37,015 nucleotides of DNA from JAQVOO01 sp964524755 (GCA_964524755.1 CAZGDR010000016.1:1-37015), one strand, 5' to 3'. Shown: positions 8,449 to 16,881, numbered from the stretch's first letter. Notes: generated from the letters alone by a model not told the origin. Made by a program: numbers and translations.

Positions 8449-9414
8449 CTACCAATGTCGACTAAAAAGGACTAAGTCGAGCGGACCACTACCTGTTTGG
8501 GGAGTTTGTCCCTTATTATTCCTGAACTTATTAGAAATGTAGGAAAATATATCTCCCATCATAATAGATCCATTACGTTCTACTGGAGCCGTAGAGCCTT
8601 TAGGAATGTGTCCGTTTGTTTCACTTTCAGATTCTGCAGAAGAATCAGAATTAAAAATCGGGATAGTACTTGTCCCATCGTGTTGCCAACCAAGACTTTT
8701 TAAAAGTAATGCAGTTAAATAGCCATGAGCGTGATCACTTGAGAACTCATTAGTCTCCCAAGACTTTTCATGTGCAGAAGAGGCTAGTAGGTAGAATTGG
8801 GCTGGATCGTAAGCTGAATCAGTTGATTGGGCTGCAAAACTCCGAGGATAATCAACTTCGTGAGCACCACTATAACAGGAGTCAAGGATCAGGATTTTAG
8901 TTCCTTTTACAGTTTGCATTTCTTCACGAAGAGTTTTTGTAGTTAAAAGTGGTAAGTCACCTGCTCCATATGTACCTAAAGAAGCTGTCGCGAAGGTGCC
9001 CAAGTTATCTTCATCTCCAGATCCATGTCCAGCAAAATAAAAAACAAAAATATCATTTTCAGTAACTAAATTAGCAATTTTATTTATTTGAGTAATAATA
9101 TTTTTTACTGTGGGATAGAGTTCAAGAGCGTCATCTTGATTCGCGGGCAGAGGAGAATTATTTTCTTGTAACATAAGTCTTATTTCTACAGAATTACCCA
9201 TCTCTGCCCCACGGTGATAGAGGGCAGCGGCTAGTTCTTTAGCGTCGCCTACTGTCCCCGGTAAATCTCTCTGTTCATTGGTATTCTTATAATCAATCCC
9301 CACCAACAAAGCGTAGATGGTTGGTTTGGGAGGCTTCTCTAAAAATAGCTCACAAGCAACAAAGGTAAATAGAGTCAGGAGGATTATACTAGAGATGATT
9401 AACTTCTTTCTCAT
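8449..9414 (-). CDS. Caspase-like (family C14) secreted lipoprotein
   Basis: This 321-aa protein is a cysteine peptidase of the caspase/metacaspase fold. The N-terminus is a lipoprotein signal: KK, a hydrophobic stretch and a relaxed lipobox FVAC with the lipidated Cys21. The domain starts YALLVGIDYKN. The catalytic dyad is His130 in YFAGHGSGDE and Cys180 in LILDSCYSGAH, and Asp178 would help form the S1 pocket for basic residues, as in metacaspases. Residues 255-285 are a Ser/Glu-rich linker. It should act on the outer face of a membrane, unlike most bacterial caspases, which are cytoplasmic. Its start overlaps the upstream gene by 4 bases (ATGA), so translation is coupled. The substrate is unknown. 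Confidence 0.85.
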   Translation of the reverse strand: MRKKLIISSIILLTLFTFVACELFLEKPPKPTIYALLVGIDYKNTNEQRDLPGTVGDAKELAAALYHRGAEMGNSVEIRLMLQENNSPLPANQDDALELYPTVKNIITQINKIANLVTENDIFVFYFAGHGSGDEDNLGTFATASLGTYGAGDLPLLTTKTLREEMQTVKGTKILILDSCYSGAHEVDYPRSFAAQSTDSAYDPAQFYLLASSAHEKSWETNEFSSDHAHGYLTALLLKSLGWQHDGTSTIPIFNSDSSAESESETNGHIPKGSTAPVERNGSIMMGDIFSYISNKFRNNKGQTPQTGSGPLDLVLFSRHW

Positions 9415-10013
9415 AGCTTCTCCTGTTTATTCTTATCAAATCGCCAAGTAATGCCAAAACCTGTGGAGACTGACACATAATCTGTTCTTACATCTACATT
9501 GATCGGTAGTATAATAACCCATTGATTTCTCTTGAAGTTAGTAGGGAGGGCATACCCAGGCGTTACTGAAAGACGCACTATGGGGGCGAATTCTTTCGTT
9601 TGAGTATAAAAACCTGCCAATAGAGTGAATCCTGACGAAACTGAGAAATGTTCATCGATGTGGAAGGTAAGATTAAAGAATGGACCAATGGTAAAGAATG
9701 GTCGCCATACTGTAGCTCCATAAATCATCGAGTGACTGACATAATGCGATGAAATTCCAGCTTCAATCTCTATCATGCCTCCAAAGCCTAGTATGACGGG
9801 AGTTACACTACCTCCCAAAGTCAAATGGCTACGGAGGGGGAGGGCATCTTGGTGAAAGGCCCTAGGGATGGAACCATACCAGCCAACATCTAATGTGAGT
9901 CCAAAACCGTCATCTATTGGATCGCCTGCAAAGATCGTAGGCGCTGTCATACACAGAATTATAAGGATAATTAATGAGCTTTGTTTTATAAGCCAGCCTT
10001 TTTTTCTTTGCAT
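9411..10013 (-). CDS. Signal-peptide protein, probable small outer-membrane beta-barrel, partner of caspase gene
   Basis: This 200-aa protein of unknown family has a basic N-terminus, a hydrophobic core and a likely cleavage site after IFA (about residue 29), so it is exported. The mature part is rich in alternating Gly/aromatic/hydrophobic strands (FGLTLDVGWYGS, LRSHLTLGGSV, VSVSTGFGITWRF), and the closing strand has aromatic residues near its end. This pattern fits an 8-stranded outer-membrane barrel, but it is an inference from pattern only. It is the first gene of a two-gene unit with the caspase-like lipoprotein, and their 4-base overlap suggests a joint function. No Shine-Dalgarno precedes ATG 10013 and an in-frame stop lies six codons upstream. 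A promoter nearby predicts a leader of about 3 nt. Confidence 0.6.
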   Translation of the reverse strand: MQRKKGWLIKQSSLIILIILCMTAPTIFAGDPIDDGFGLTLDVGWYGSIPRAFHQDALPLRSHLTLGGSVTPVILGFGGMIEIEAGISSHYVSHSMIYGATVWRPFFTIGPFFNLTFHIDEHFSVSSGFTLLAGFYTQTKEFAPIVRLSVTPGYALPTNFKRNQWVIILPINVDVRTDYVSVSTGFGITWRFDKNKQEKL

Positions 10014-10022
10014 CTGATAACT

Positions 10023-10051
10023 AATATACTACATAAGATGACCAATCGTCA
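10023..10051 (-). promoter_or_regulatory. Near-leaderless promoter of the barrel/caspase unit
   Basis: Minus strand: -35 TGACGA (10046-10051), 17-bp spacer, -10 TATATT (10023-10028). Predicted +1 is 10016, three bases before ATG 10013. Confidence 0.5.
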
Positions 10052-10119
10052 CTATAGTCGTACTCCTTACCTATATAACCAATGCAAACAGCAAAATGCT
10101 TCATATTCTTTGAATTATT

Positions 10120-11181
10120 TTAAGTAACCCTGACTTCTCCTCTATATTCAACAATATCAGTTATCCTAACTCCCAAAGTGACTACCGTTGCTTTGGGTTT
10201 ACGGCGACAATAGGCCACAATGATATGACCTTCCCAGTCACATTCTAAGATATAGCGGTCACCTTGATACTCACTGGAGAGTATTCTGGCTTTATTAAAC
10301 CGCAGGTGAGGGAGAAATTCAGGAAAGGGTAGCGAGGGGCTATCGTGAACAAGTACTCGTTCAGGACGAAAGAAAATATGACGTGGCTCATCACTGGAGC
10401 GAAATACAGTTTTAGAACCTTGATGAGGAGATACTAGAGTCTTTGGGATTATTGCATGAGGTAATAGGGTCCCTTCCCCCATGAATTTGGCAGCGAATAG
10501 AGTCGCGGGGTAATTGTATACATTCTCAGGAGTATCACACTGTTCAATCTTTCCCTCTTGCATGACCACGATACGATCGCTGATGGTCAAAGCCTCTTCT
10601 TGGTCGTGGGTAACATAGATCATAGTAATGCCAGTTGTCTCATGAATATTTCGGATTTGTTGGCGCAGTCTTTTTCTCATTTTTGCATCAAGAGCTGAAA
10701 GAGGTTCATCCAACAAAAGGATCTGCGGCTCTGCGGCTAAAGCCCTCGCTAAAGCAACTCTTTGCCTTTCGCCTCCACTGAGCTGATTAATATTTCTTTT
10801 TTCATACCCTTCTAAACCAACTAAGGTGAGCAATATTTTCACTTTGGCGATACGTTCCTTCTTCGCTACTCGTTTGAGGCGTAGACTATAAGCAATGTTT
10901 TGGAAAACAGTAAGGTGAGGAAATAGCGCATAATCCTGGAACACCATCCCAATATTACGTTCCCAAACAGGCATGTGAGTAATATCGGTATCATTCAGTG
11001 AAATCGTACCCGAAGCGCACGGGATAAGACCTGTAATTAGCTGTAACGTGGTGCTTTTTCCACACCCAGAGGGACCAATGATGCTTATCAATTCACCTTC
11101 TTGGACACTGAGATCTATAGCGAGAGTAAATTCAGGGTATTCAACACGTACCTGAGAACAAACAAGTCCTGAAACAGCCAT
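10120..11181 (-). CDS. thiQ: Thiamine ABC transporter, ATP-binding protein (ThiQ role)
   Basis: This 353-aa ATPase powers uptake through the permease encoded just upstream. It carries Walker A GPSGCGKST (about 34-42), a Q-loop, the ABC signature LSGGERQRVALARAL, Walker B LLLDEPLSALD and the switch His in VTHDQEE. It is longer than the roughly 230-aa enterobacterial ThiQ and has a C-terminal TOBE-like regulatory extension, as in iron and polyamine importers. Sequence alone would allow an iron or putrescine transporter. The TPP riboswitch at the head of the operon is what points to thiamine or a thiamine derivative. The start overlaps the thiP stop by one base (TAATG). Confidence 0.85.
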   Translation of the reverse strand: MAVSGLVCSQVRVEYPEFTLAIDLSVQEGELISIIGPSGCGKSTTLQLITGLIPCASGTISLNDTDITHMPVWERNIGMVFQDYALFPHLTVFQNIAYSLRLKRVAKKERIAKVKILLTLVGLEGYEKRNINQLSGGERQRVALARALAAEPQILLLDEPLSALDAKMRKRLRQQIRNIHETTGITMIYVTHDQEEALTISDRIVVMQEGKIEQCDTPENVYNYPATLFAAKFMGEGTLLPHAIIPKTLVSPHQGSKTVFRSSDEPRHIFFRPERVLVHDSPSLPFPEFLPHLRFNKARILSSEYQGDRYILECDWEGHIIVAYCRRKPKATVVTLGVRITDIVEYRGEVRVT

Positions 11182-12899
11182 TATATTTCCTTTTTCATTG
11201 ATTCAATCCATATGAATACTATAGCACAACACAACATTAAAACTGTACCTAACGCACAAGCTCCAGCAAAATTATAAGAACCAATGAGGCGGTACATAAC
11301 GATAGGAACCGTAACTGTGTTACTATCGGCAAGCACCAACGTTGCATTGATTTCACCCATTGAGATGGCAAACGCAAATGCGGCACCGGTTGCAATAGCA
11401 GAACGGAGTAGCGGGAGCTCTACTCGCCAGAAAGTCTGGCTTACTGTTGCTCCGAGGGTAAGTGAAACTTGAGTATAACTAAATGGAATCTTACGATATT
11501 CCGGTAAAATCGTCCGTAACACAAAAGGTGAAGCAATCACCACATGGGCAAATACGACAAGAGTAAGACTGATGGCAGATCCTCCTCCAATTGCAGCAGA
11601 AATCAGGTAGTATCCTAACCCAATCACGACAGAGGAAACAGCCATAGGGAGCATCGCATATAACTCCAACGAGAAGTTTGAGCGCGTAGGACGCCTCCGT
11701 AAACGTGCGGCCAATAAAGTCCCCATAATCAATGAGATCAAAGCGGTAATAATAGCGATAAAAAGACTACGGAGAATAGCAGCACTGGCCAGACCTAAAG
11801 AAGAACCGGCAACATTGTCTATACCAAATAGTTGTTTATACCAGCGTAGTGAAAATGCTAAATTTCCAGAACGGGAGACTGGGGCCAAAAATGATCTTTG
11901 AATAACAGCAGCTAAAGGCCCTAGTACGAAGATGAAAGCTAGTAATGCATAGCCGTACACCGCAACCTTGCCCCACCATGAACGAGGGCTCCTTTCAAGT
12001 CTCTTTTCAGGTGTACTCTCAATCTCTTCTTGATGTGTCATCGAGCGTTGTGCCCAAAGGTGAAGGGCTACAAATAATAACGTGATACCAATCGATAAGA
12101 GACTTAGTGCAGTCGCTTCTTCTACATTGAGCGTCATGCGAGCTTGACGATATATCTCTACTTCTAGCGTAGTGAATCTGGGACCGCCACCCAGGACTAA
12201 AAGAATTACAAAACTGGAAAAACAAAATAGAAAGATAAGCGTTGAAGCACTCAATATGGCCGGAATAAGTCGAGGAAACGTCACGGTTCGAAAGACAGTC
12301 CAGCGCTTAGCTCCTAACGTCATAGCAGTCTGATCATAACGACTGGGTAATTGTTCCCAAAATGAAGATATGATGCCCAGAGCTATAGGAAAGTTATAAA
12401 AAGCATGCGCCAATATGACCGCCCCAAAGGTATACAGTATCTGAAGCGGAGGTTTTTCAAGATTCCCGATTTTCATCAGAAGCGTATTTATCAGCCCATT
12501 ATTACCATAAAAAATTACAAATCCAAGAACCACAAGAATAGAAGGCAGAACAAAAGGGATGGTGCAAATAGCCTTAATTATCTTCTTCCCTTTGAACCGA
12601 TAGGTTGCCAGTATATAGGCTCCTGGCAACCCAATGGCGACCGACACTACCGTACTTATGAAGGCCTGATAAATGGTAAAACGGAGGATGCGAAGTGTAT
12701 AGGCGTCTGTGAAAACTCGCGTAATCCGGGAAAAGGAGAAACCTCCATCATCCCCGATAAAAGCTTTACTGAGAATTATAGCTAGAGGAACAACAAAGAG
12801 GAAAGTTAATAGCAGTACCGCCGGAGTACTCAGTGATCTATAAAAACGAGATGTTTCTAGAATTCCTGATCCTACTTGTGTTGTTTCTCTTTTGTTCAC
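11181..12899 (-). CDS. thiP: Thiamine ABC transporter permease, double-length (ThiP role)
   Basis: This 572-aa inner-membrane protein has about 12 transmembrane helices and two copies of the binding-protein-dependent permease domain. Each copy has an EAA-type loop: TAMTLGAKRWTVFRTVTFP near 205-225 and VSLTLGATVSQTFWRVELP near 475-495. Fused permeases of this shape are usual for ThiP and FbpB. The start chosen is GTG 12899, giving a GTGA 4-base overlap with the thiB stop and a GGAGG 10 bases upstream. An ATG 11 codons earlier is open but would overlap thiB by 37 bases. Middle gene of thiB-thiP-thiQ. Confidence 0.85.
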   Translation of the reverse strand: MNKRETTQVGSGILETSRFYRSLSTPAVLLLTFLFVVPLAIILSKAFIGDDGGFSFSRITRVFTDAYTLRILRFTIYQAFISTVVSVAIGLPGAYILATYRFKGKKIIKAICTIPFVLPSILVVLGFVIFYGNNGLINTLLMKIGNLEKPPLQILYTFGAVILAHAFYNFPIALGIISSFWEQLPSRYDQTAMTLGAKRWTVFRTVTFPRLIPAILSASTLIFLFCFSSFVILLVLGGGPRFTTLEVEIYRQARMTLNVEEATALSLLSIGITLLFVALHLWAQRSMTHQEEIESTPEKRLERSPRSWWGKVAVYGYALLAFIFVLGPLAAVIQRSFLAPVSRSGNLAFSLRWYKQLFGIDNVAGSSLGLASAAILRSLFIAIITALISLIMGTLLAARLRRRPTRSNFSLELYAMLPMAVSSVVIGLGYYLISAAIGGGSAISLTLVVFAHVVIASPFVLRTILPEYRKIPFSYTQVSLTLGATVSQTFWRVELPLLRSAIATGAAFAFAISMGEINATLVLADSNTVTVPIVMYRLIGSYNFAGACALGTVLMLCCAIVFIWIESMKKEI

Positions 12900-13924
12900 C
12901 GGCTCATAACCTCCACCCATTGAGTTAGCCAAGTTTCTCTATTATTAGCTACTACGTCAGGATCCATTATAATAGAATGATCAGGTTTGGGGGCAAATTT
13001 AAAAGCAGCGGGAAGAATAGTTGTTTCATTAACTGGATACATAATATTGGTAAGGGCTATGTCAAGTTGAGCATCAGAGAGGAGAAAATCAACGAACTGT
13101 TGTGCTCCCGATAAGTTCTTAGTGCTCTTTACGATACCCACTCCCTCAATCACTGCCATATTTCCTCCTTCAAAAAGAAGAGCTTTATAGCGTTCTGAAT
13201 CTTCATATAATACATGATATACGGGACTTGTCGTATAGCTGATTACTAACGGTGCTTCGCCTTCCGTAAATAATCCATAACCAGACGACCATCCATCTGC
13301 AACGGTTAACACATTGGGCTTTACATACTCCCACCAATCCAAATAGTTTTCACCATATACTGCCACGGTCCAAGCTAGAAGACCCATTCCAACACTTGAA
13401 GTGCGTGGATCCATAAGAATTAAACTTTTTTTCCAACGGGGATCTAGAAGTTCGTCCAAAGAGCGAGGAGGCTGAGAAATTGTTTGACTGTCGTAGTTAA
13501 ACGCATAATTACCATAATTAAAGGGGACTAACGTGTAAGATGGGTCAAAATGGAGAAAACTAGGGACATTACTCAATGCAGGCGAATTATAGGGCATGAG
13601 TAAATTTGAAGCGATAGTAGCTTCTAATAATTCATTTGAAATGCCGACGACGACATCGGCTTGAGGGTTGTGGGCTTCAAGAGCGATCCTCGATAATAAT
13701 TCTCCACCGTTTCCCGCTGAGACAAGTTTTACCTCAATGCCACTCTTTTCTTTAAACGCTTGTACCACTAGTGGTCCGGGACCCCACTCGGAGACGAAAG
13801 AATCGTACGCATAGACAGTTAAAGTCTGTGTTGCTATTTCTGGTTTTTCTTGGTTCCCTTGTGCCAATAATATGAAGGGAATGAGAGAAACAGCCAGAAC
13901 CAGTGAAATAAAGTGCCTTTTCAT
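12896..13924 (-). CDS. thiB: Thiamine ABC transporter substrate-binding protein (ThiB role)
   Basis: This 342-aa exported binding protein captures the ligand in the periplasm. A signal peptide covers about residues 1-21 (KRHFISLVLAVSLIPFILLAQG). The mature protein begins LTVYAYDSFVSEWGPGPLVV and contains GISNELL, PFNYGNYAFNYD and FTEGEAPLVISYTTSP, all characteristic of ThiB-type periplasmic proteins. The start has an excellent Shine-Dalgarno (GAGGAGGTG, 6 bases before ATG). It is the first gene of the operon and follows the TPP riboswitch at 13978-14058, so expression should fall when thiamine pyrophosphate is plentiful. Confidence 0.9.
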   Translation of the reverse strand: MKRHFISLVLAVSLIPFILLAQGNQEKPEIATQTLTVYAYDSFVSEWGPGPLVVQAFKEKSGIEVKLVSAGNGGELLSRIALEAHNPQADVVVGISNELLEATIASNLLMPYNSPALSNVPSFLHFDPSYTLVPFNYGNYAFNYDSQTISQPPRSLDELLDPRWKKSLILMDPRTSSVGMGLLAWTVAVYGENYLDWWEYVKPNVLTVADGWSSGYGLFTEGEAPLVISYTTSPVYHVLYEDSERYKALLFEGGNMAVIEGVGIVKSTKNLSGAQQFVDFLLSDAQLDIALTNIMYPVNETTILPAAFKFAPKPDHSIIMDPDVVANNRETWLTQWVEVMSR

Positions 13925-13977
13925 AGGAACACCTCCTCAATTGGTTTCTGTCTGTGGGGAATTTTTGGTGAGTTTAC

Positions 13978-14058
13978 GTGCCTCCCTACGCTGGTATTGC
14001 CCAGATCAGGTTCTACGGGTGTAATCTCAGGCCACGTACAATGGCCACCCCAAGACAC
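13978..14058 (-). promoter_or_regulatory. TPP riboswitch (THI element)
   Basis: Read on the minus strand, the 81-nt element has the conserved cores CTGAGA, ACCCGTAGAACCTGATCTGG and CAATACCAGCGTAGGGA in the right order. A 7-bp P1 stem closes it (GTGTCTT at the 5' end with the GGGAGGCAC end). It lies in the leader of thiB. There is no obvious hairpin plus T-run between it and the thiB Shine-Dalgarno, so control is more likely at translation initiation. Confidence 0.95.
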
Positions 14059-14062
14059 TTTT

Positions 14063-14091
14063 AACCTATACAATTACACGAAAGCTGTCAA
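14063..14091 (-). promoter_or_regulatory. Promoter of thiBPQ
   Basis: Minus strand: perfect -35 TTGACA (14086-14091). The -10 is TAGGTT (14063-14068) with a 17-bp spacer, or TATAGG with a 15-bp spacer. Predicted +1 is 14056-14058, at the first base of the riboswitch P1 stem. The -35 lies just past the znuA stop codon. Confidence 0.65.
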
Positions 14092-14093
14092 GT

Positions 14094-14885
14094 TTATTCG
14101 AAATACTCTAGTTGTCTGCCATTATAATGTAGCACATCTAGTAAGCCAGAAGTTTCAAAAGGACCAGGAAAATTGATCAGCTGCACATACTTACGACCCT
14201 CTTTTTGAAAGGGTTCACCCTGTGGACTATGCCAATTGTCGATAATGATGTCAGGATTTAGCGCTTCGATTTTTTGGATATCAGAGAGAGTCAAATCTTG
14301 CGGACCATAGACAAATTCCACTTTATATCCCAAATAACGAGCTAACGCTTGGTGGTGAAATTGGACAGCCGCTGTCATTGAAGATGCCGCTTGTGTTTCA
14401 GCACCAGCTAACAACTCTCCGGATAATTGATTAAGTTTTTCTTTCCAGACTGAAAAATACTCCATAGTATCGAAGAGCTGAGCCAACGCCTCAACAGAAA
14501 TGAGCAGCTTATCGGGAGCATTATTTGTATCTACTTGTACAACGCGAGATGCTGGTATTTCAGAAGCACGGACAAGATTACGCATAAACCCTTCATATCC
14601 AGCCCAAAGTACTAAATCAGCCTGTGTTGCGCGAATAATGTCGTTAGGGGCAAAATCATATTCGGGCGGATGTCGTAATTCCGTAGGAGCTAGTACTATC
14701 ACCTCAGTTGCTCCAGCAGCCTGAGCCATGGCACCTACCCAGCTAGTTGATGCCACAATAGATGGCCCCATAGAAGTAGTACCCTCATACGAATTATAAC
14801 GCGATGACTCATCCACTCCTTGAGCTAATAAAGGCGAGGCGAGCAACAGTAAGACCAATCCACATAAAAACAATTGTTTTTTCAT
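14094..14885 (-). CDS. znuA: Zinc-type (cluster A-I) metal ABC transporter binding protein
   Basis: This 263-aa exported protein has a signal peptide (KKQLFLCGLVLLLLASPLLAQG). The fold markers of metal-binding ZnuA/TroA proteins are present: VASTSWVGAMAQAAGA, a metal-ligand His in ELRHPPEYDFAPND, a second His in VQFHHQALARYLG, and a late DNWHSPQGEP. There is no His-rich loop, and the protein is shorter than enterobacterial ZnuA (about 310). Zinc is the default guess; manganese, iron or nickel cannot be excluded. ATG 14885 (MKKQ) is preferred over the ATG four codons upstream because GAGGAT is 6-7 bases before it and basic residues then start the signal peptide. Last gene of the operon. Confidence 0.8.
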   Translation of the reverse strand: MKKQLFLCGLVLLLLASPLLAQGVDESSRYNSYEGTTSMGPSIVASTSWVGAMAQAAGATEVIVLAPTELRHPPEYDFAPNDIIRATQADLVLWAGYEGFMRNLVRASEIPASRVVQVDTNNAPDKLLISVEALAQLFDTMEYFSVWKEKLNQLSGELLAGAETQAASSMTAAVQFHHQALARYLGYKVEFVYGPQDLTLSDIQKIEALNPDIIIDNWHSPQGEPFQKEGRKYVQLINFPGPFETSGLLDVLHYNGRQLEYFE

Positions 14886-14899
14886 ACATATCCTCATTC

Positions 14900-15718
14900 T
14901 TAATTTGATGTAATATAATTAACGAGTAAAGAAAAACCGAGTAAGAGCGTTGAAACCATTGCCGCGCTGGCTCCTATGGGAAGATTGAAAAATAGAGCTA
15001 TAAAGAACCCTCCAGTTGTGGCAAGAATACCGAAGAGAGAAGAGAGGACGAGCGCCATACCAAAGTTTTTAGCAAATTTCAGCGCTGCTATACCGGGTAA
15101 AAGAATAATAGCATCGACCAACAACGCACCCACTAAACGGAGTGCTGTGGCAATACCTATGCCGAGTAGTACAAACATACCTGTAATAATAAGTTCAACT
15201 GGGAGCCCTAAAATTTGTGCTAATTCACGATTAAGTAATACCAACTGAATTTCGCGATAGGCGATAAAAAACACCAATATGATGATACTCCCGACCGTAA
15301 TAGTGAAAATCAAATCCACCTTCGTCATCATCAAGATATTACCAGCAAAGATATCGAATACCTGCATAGCTGGCACGCCGGTTACAGCAAGTAAAAGAAA
15401 AGCTCCAGCAAGGGATCCCGTCATAAATAAACCACTGACTGAACTTGCCGACATAGCCTTTTCTTTAACTAAACTACCCATCACCACAGAAGCAATAATT
15501 ACCAAGATAAAAGCCCCACCAGAGGATGAAAATCCTAAAGCCATACCTGCAGCAGCTCCTAAGAGTCCCACATGCATTAATGTAAAACGAATTGCAGTAA
15601 GATGCAGTGAAACAATAATGACACCTAACAAAGATAACGTAGCACCTGCAACTACCATCCCAATAAAGGCGTGGCGGATAACTGCAATGGAGAAGGCTTC
15701 TTGAAGTAGTTGTATCAT
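14900..15718 (-). CDS. znuB: Zinc-type metal ABC transporter permease
   Basis: This 272-aa integral membrane protein has 8 or more hydrophobic helices and belongs to the ABC-3 permease family (ZnuB/TroC). Characteristic parts are MVVAGATLSLLGVIIVSLHLT near the N-terminus, the cytoplasmic NRELAQILGLPV coupling segment (about 163-174), and ATALRLVGALLVDAIILLPG. It forms the channel for the metal delivered by the binding protein. Its start overlaps znuC by 4 bases (ATGA-type), and the gap to znuA is 14 bases. Confidence 0.9.
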   Translation of the reverse strand: MIQLLQEAFSIAVIRHAFIGMVVAGATLSLLGVIIVSLHLTAIRFTLMHVGLLGAAAGMALGFSSSGGAFILVIIASVVMGSLVKEKAMSASSVSGLFMTGSLAGAFLLLAVTGVPAMQVFDIFAGNILMMTKVDLIFTITVGSIIILVFFIAYREIQLVLLNRELAQILGLPVELIITGMFVLLGIGIATALRLVGALLVDAIILLPGIAALKFAKNFGMALVLSSLFGILATTGGFFIALFFNLPIGASAAMVSTLLLGFSLLVNYITSN

Positions 15719-16404
15719 GTAAAAACCTCAGAGGTAGGGACAATACGCCCATTCTCTAGATGGAGAGTGCGATTTAAAGTTAAATTAACAGGCATCTCAT
15801 GGCTGACCATGAGTGCCGTAAAATTTAATTGCGCTTGTAAATTATTCAGTAAAACGATGAGCTCTTTCTTGGCGTCAACATCTAAATACGTTGTGGGTTC
15901 ATCCATAAGGATAAGAGAGGGGTCACGAATGAGTGCTCGGGCACAAGCTACTCGTTGCCTTTGACCTCCCGATAAACTCCTCATATCACGGTGGGCAAGA
16001 TCTGCCATACCAACGACGTCTAACCTATCCATCGCTCTTTGCCAATCCTCTTTATGGGGACGTTTCATCCAAGAGAAACGAGTTCCCCAGAGTCCCAATA
16101 ATACACTTTCTCTCACTGAGACTGCTATTTCGGGATCAAGTTGGATTTGGGTTAAAAATCCAATTTTTTGTCGTATTTTTTGACGATTTGCACCATTTTT
16201 CAAGACGATACCTAATACCTTTACATAGCCCTCTTTGGGAATCATATTGCCTGATATGATTTTGAGGAGGGTGCTCTTGCCGCTTCCATTGGGTCCAGTA
16301 ATAACAAGTGTTTCCCCTGGGTAAACCTGCAGAGAGATGTTAGATAAAACGGTGTTATTACCATATGCGGCACTTACTTCATTGAGGATCAGTATCGGTT
16401 TCAT
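15715..16404 (-). CDS. znuC: Zinc-type metal ABC transporter ATP-binding protein
   Basis: This 229-aa cytoplasmic ATPase drives metal import. Walker A is GPNGSGKST (about 37-45), the signature is LSGGQRQRVACARAL, Walker B is LILMDEPTTYLD, and the switch histidine is in VSHEM. Length is normal for ZnuC/TroB. It overlaps the regulator gene upstream and znuB downstream by 4 bases each, so the four proteins are translationally coupled. The last residues end IVPTSEVFT. Confidence 0.9.
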   Translation of the reverse strand: MKPILILNEVSAAYGNNTVLSNISLQVYPGETLVITGPNGSGKSTLLKIISGNMIPKEGYVKVLGIVLKNGANRQKIRQKIGFLTQIQLDPEIAVSVRESVLLGLWGTRFSWMKRPHKEDWQRAMDRLDVVGMADLAHRDMRSLSGGQRQRVACARALIRDPSLILMDEPTTYLDVDAKKELIVLLNNLQAQLNFTALMVSHEMPVNLTLNRTLHLENGRIVPTSEVFT

Positions 16405-16820
16405 GGTCGGAGCTCTTTATACAAATTATCAGTCGCAGCAATGTTGATTTGACCCACTACATTTTTTTGACCAGTGATACGACCAGCCCATTGAGTAACC
16501 TGATCGTATCGTCCAGAGACCACTAAGATTTTAATGACAATATCGTGTTCTAGATGCATTTGTAGATTTGTGGAGAGGCTAAGTGAAGGATATTCTGACA
16601 AAGGAACTCGTTGCAAATTCGTCGAATAGTGATAAATGAGTGATATTACCGCCGAAACTGAGGTTTCAGGCGATTCGCTGACATCATTCACTAATTGCTG
16701 ACGAATCATAGAACGGATGGTCTCAGATCTGTTTGGGTGTTGTTGTCGAATAGTTAGTTCATCGAGGAGCGCCACTAGTTCTTTATCCATCGAGACTCCA
16801 AAGCGAATAATTTCTGCCAT
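16401..16820 (-). CDS. NikR-like ribbon-helix-helix/ACT metalloregulator
   Basis: This 139-aa protein has the architecture of NikR: an N-terminal ribbon-helix-helix DNA-binding domain (residues 1-45, with RFGVSMDKELVALLDEL and NRSETIRSMIRQQL) and a C-terminal ACT-type domain. Compared with E. coli NikR (sequence recalled from memory), ligand His89 is retained, while His76, His87 and Cys95 appear as Glu76, Gln87 and Val95. The high-affinity square-planar nickel site should be absent. As first gene of the znuCBA operon it may sense another metal and control that operon. The start MAEIIRFG is set by GAGGAGGG just upstream; the open frame continues 46 codons further without homology. An inverted repeat lies 30 bases upstream. 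Confidence 0.8.
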   Translation of the reverse strand: MAEIIRFGVSMDKELVALLDELTIRQQHPNRSETIRSMIRQQLVNDVSESPETSVSAVISLIYHYSTNLQRVPLSEYPSLSLSTNLQMHLEHDIVIKILVVSGRYDQVTQWAGRITGQKNVVGQINIAATDNLYKELRP

Positions 16821-16849
16821 TTTTCCCTCCTCAGATATGATTTTATGAA

Positions 16850-16881
16850 TAGTAACACGAATATAGTATTTTGTGCTACTA
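16850..16881. promoter_or_regulatory. Inverted-repeat operator candidate before nikR-like/znu operon
   Basis: TAGTAACAC (16850-16858) and GTGCTACTA (16873-16881) form 9-bp arms with one mismatch, separated by 14 bp. Long-spaced inverted repeats are what NikR-type tetramers bind. It covers AT-rich -10-like sequence (TACTAT/TATATT on minus), so binding would block the operon promoter. No clean -35 is visible for that promoter. Confidence 0.55.

Noticed and set aside
8458..8480. TCGACT/AGTCGA hairpin near the uvrB and caspase stops
   Set aside because: It lies inside the caspase coding region with an 11-nt loop and has no T-run on either strand, so it is a weak terminator candidate.
12900..12932. 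ATG start of thiP 11 codons upstream
   Set aside because: It creates a 37-base overlap with thiB. GTG 12899 gives the usual 4-base overlap with a Shine-Dalgarno in range.
15279..15704. 141-aa plus-strand open frame opposite znuB
   Set aside because: It is a shadow of a membrane-protein gene: rich in Ile/Thr/Ala/Pro, with no ribosome site, and znuB is unambiguous on the other strand.
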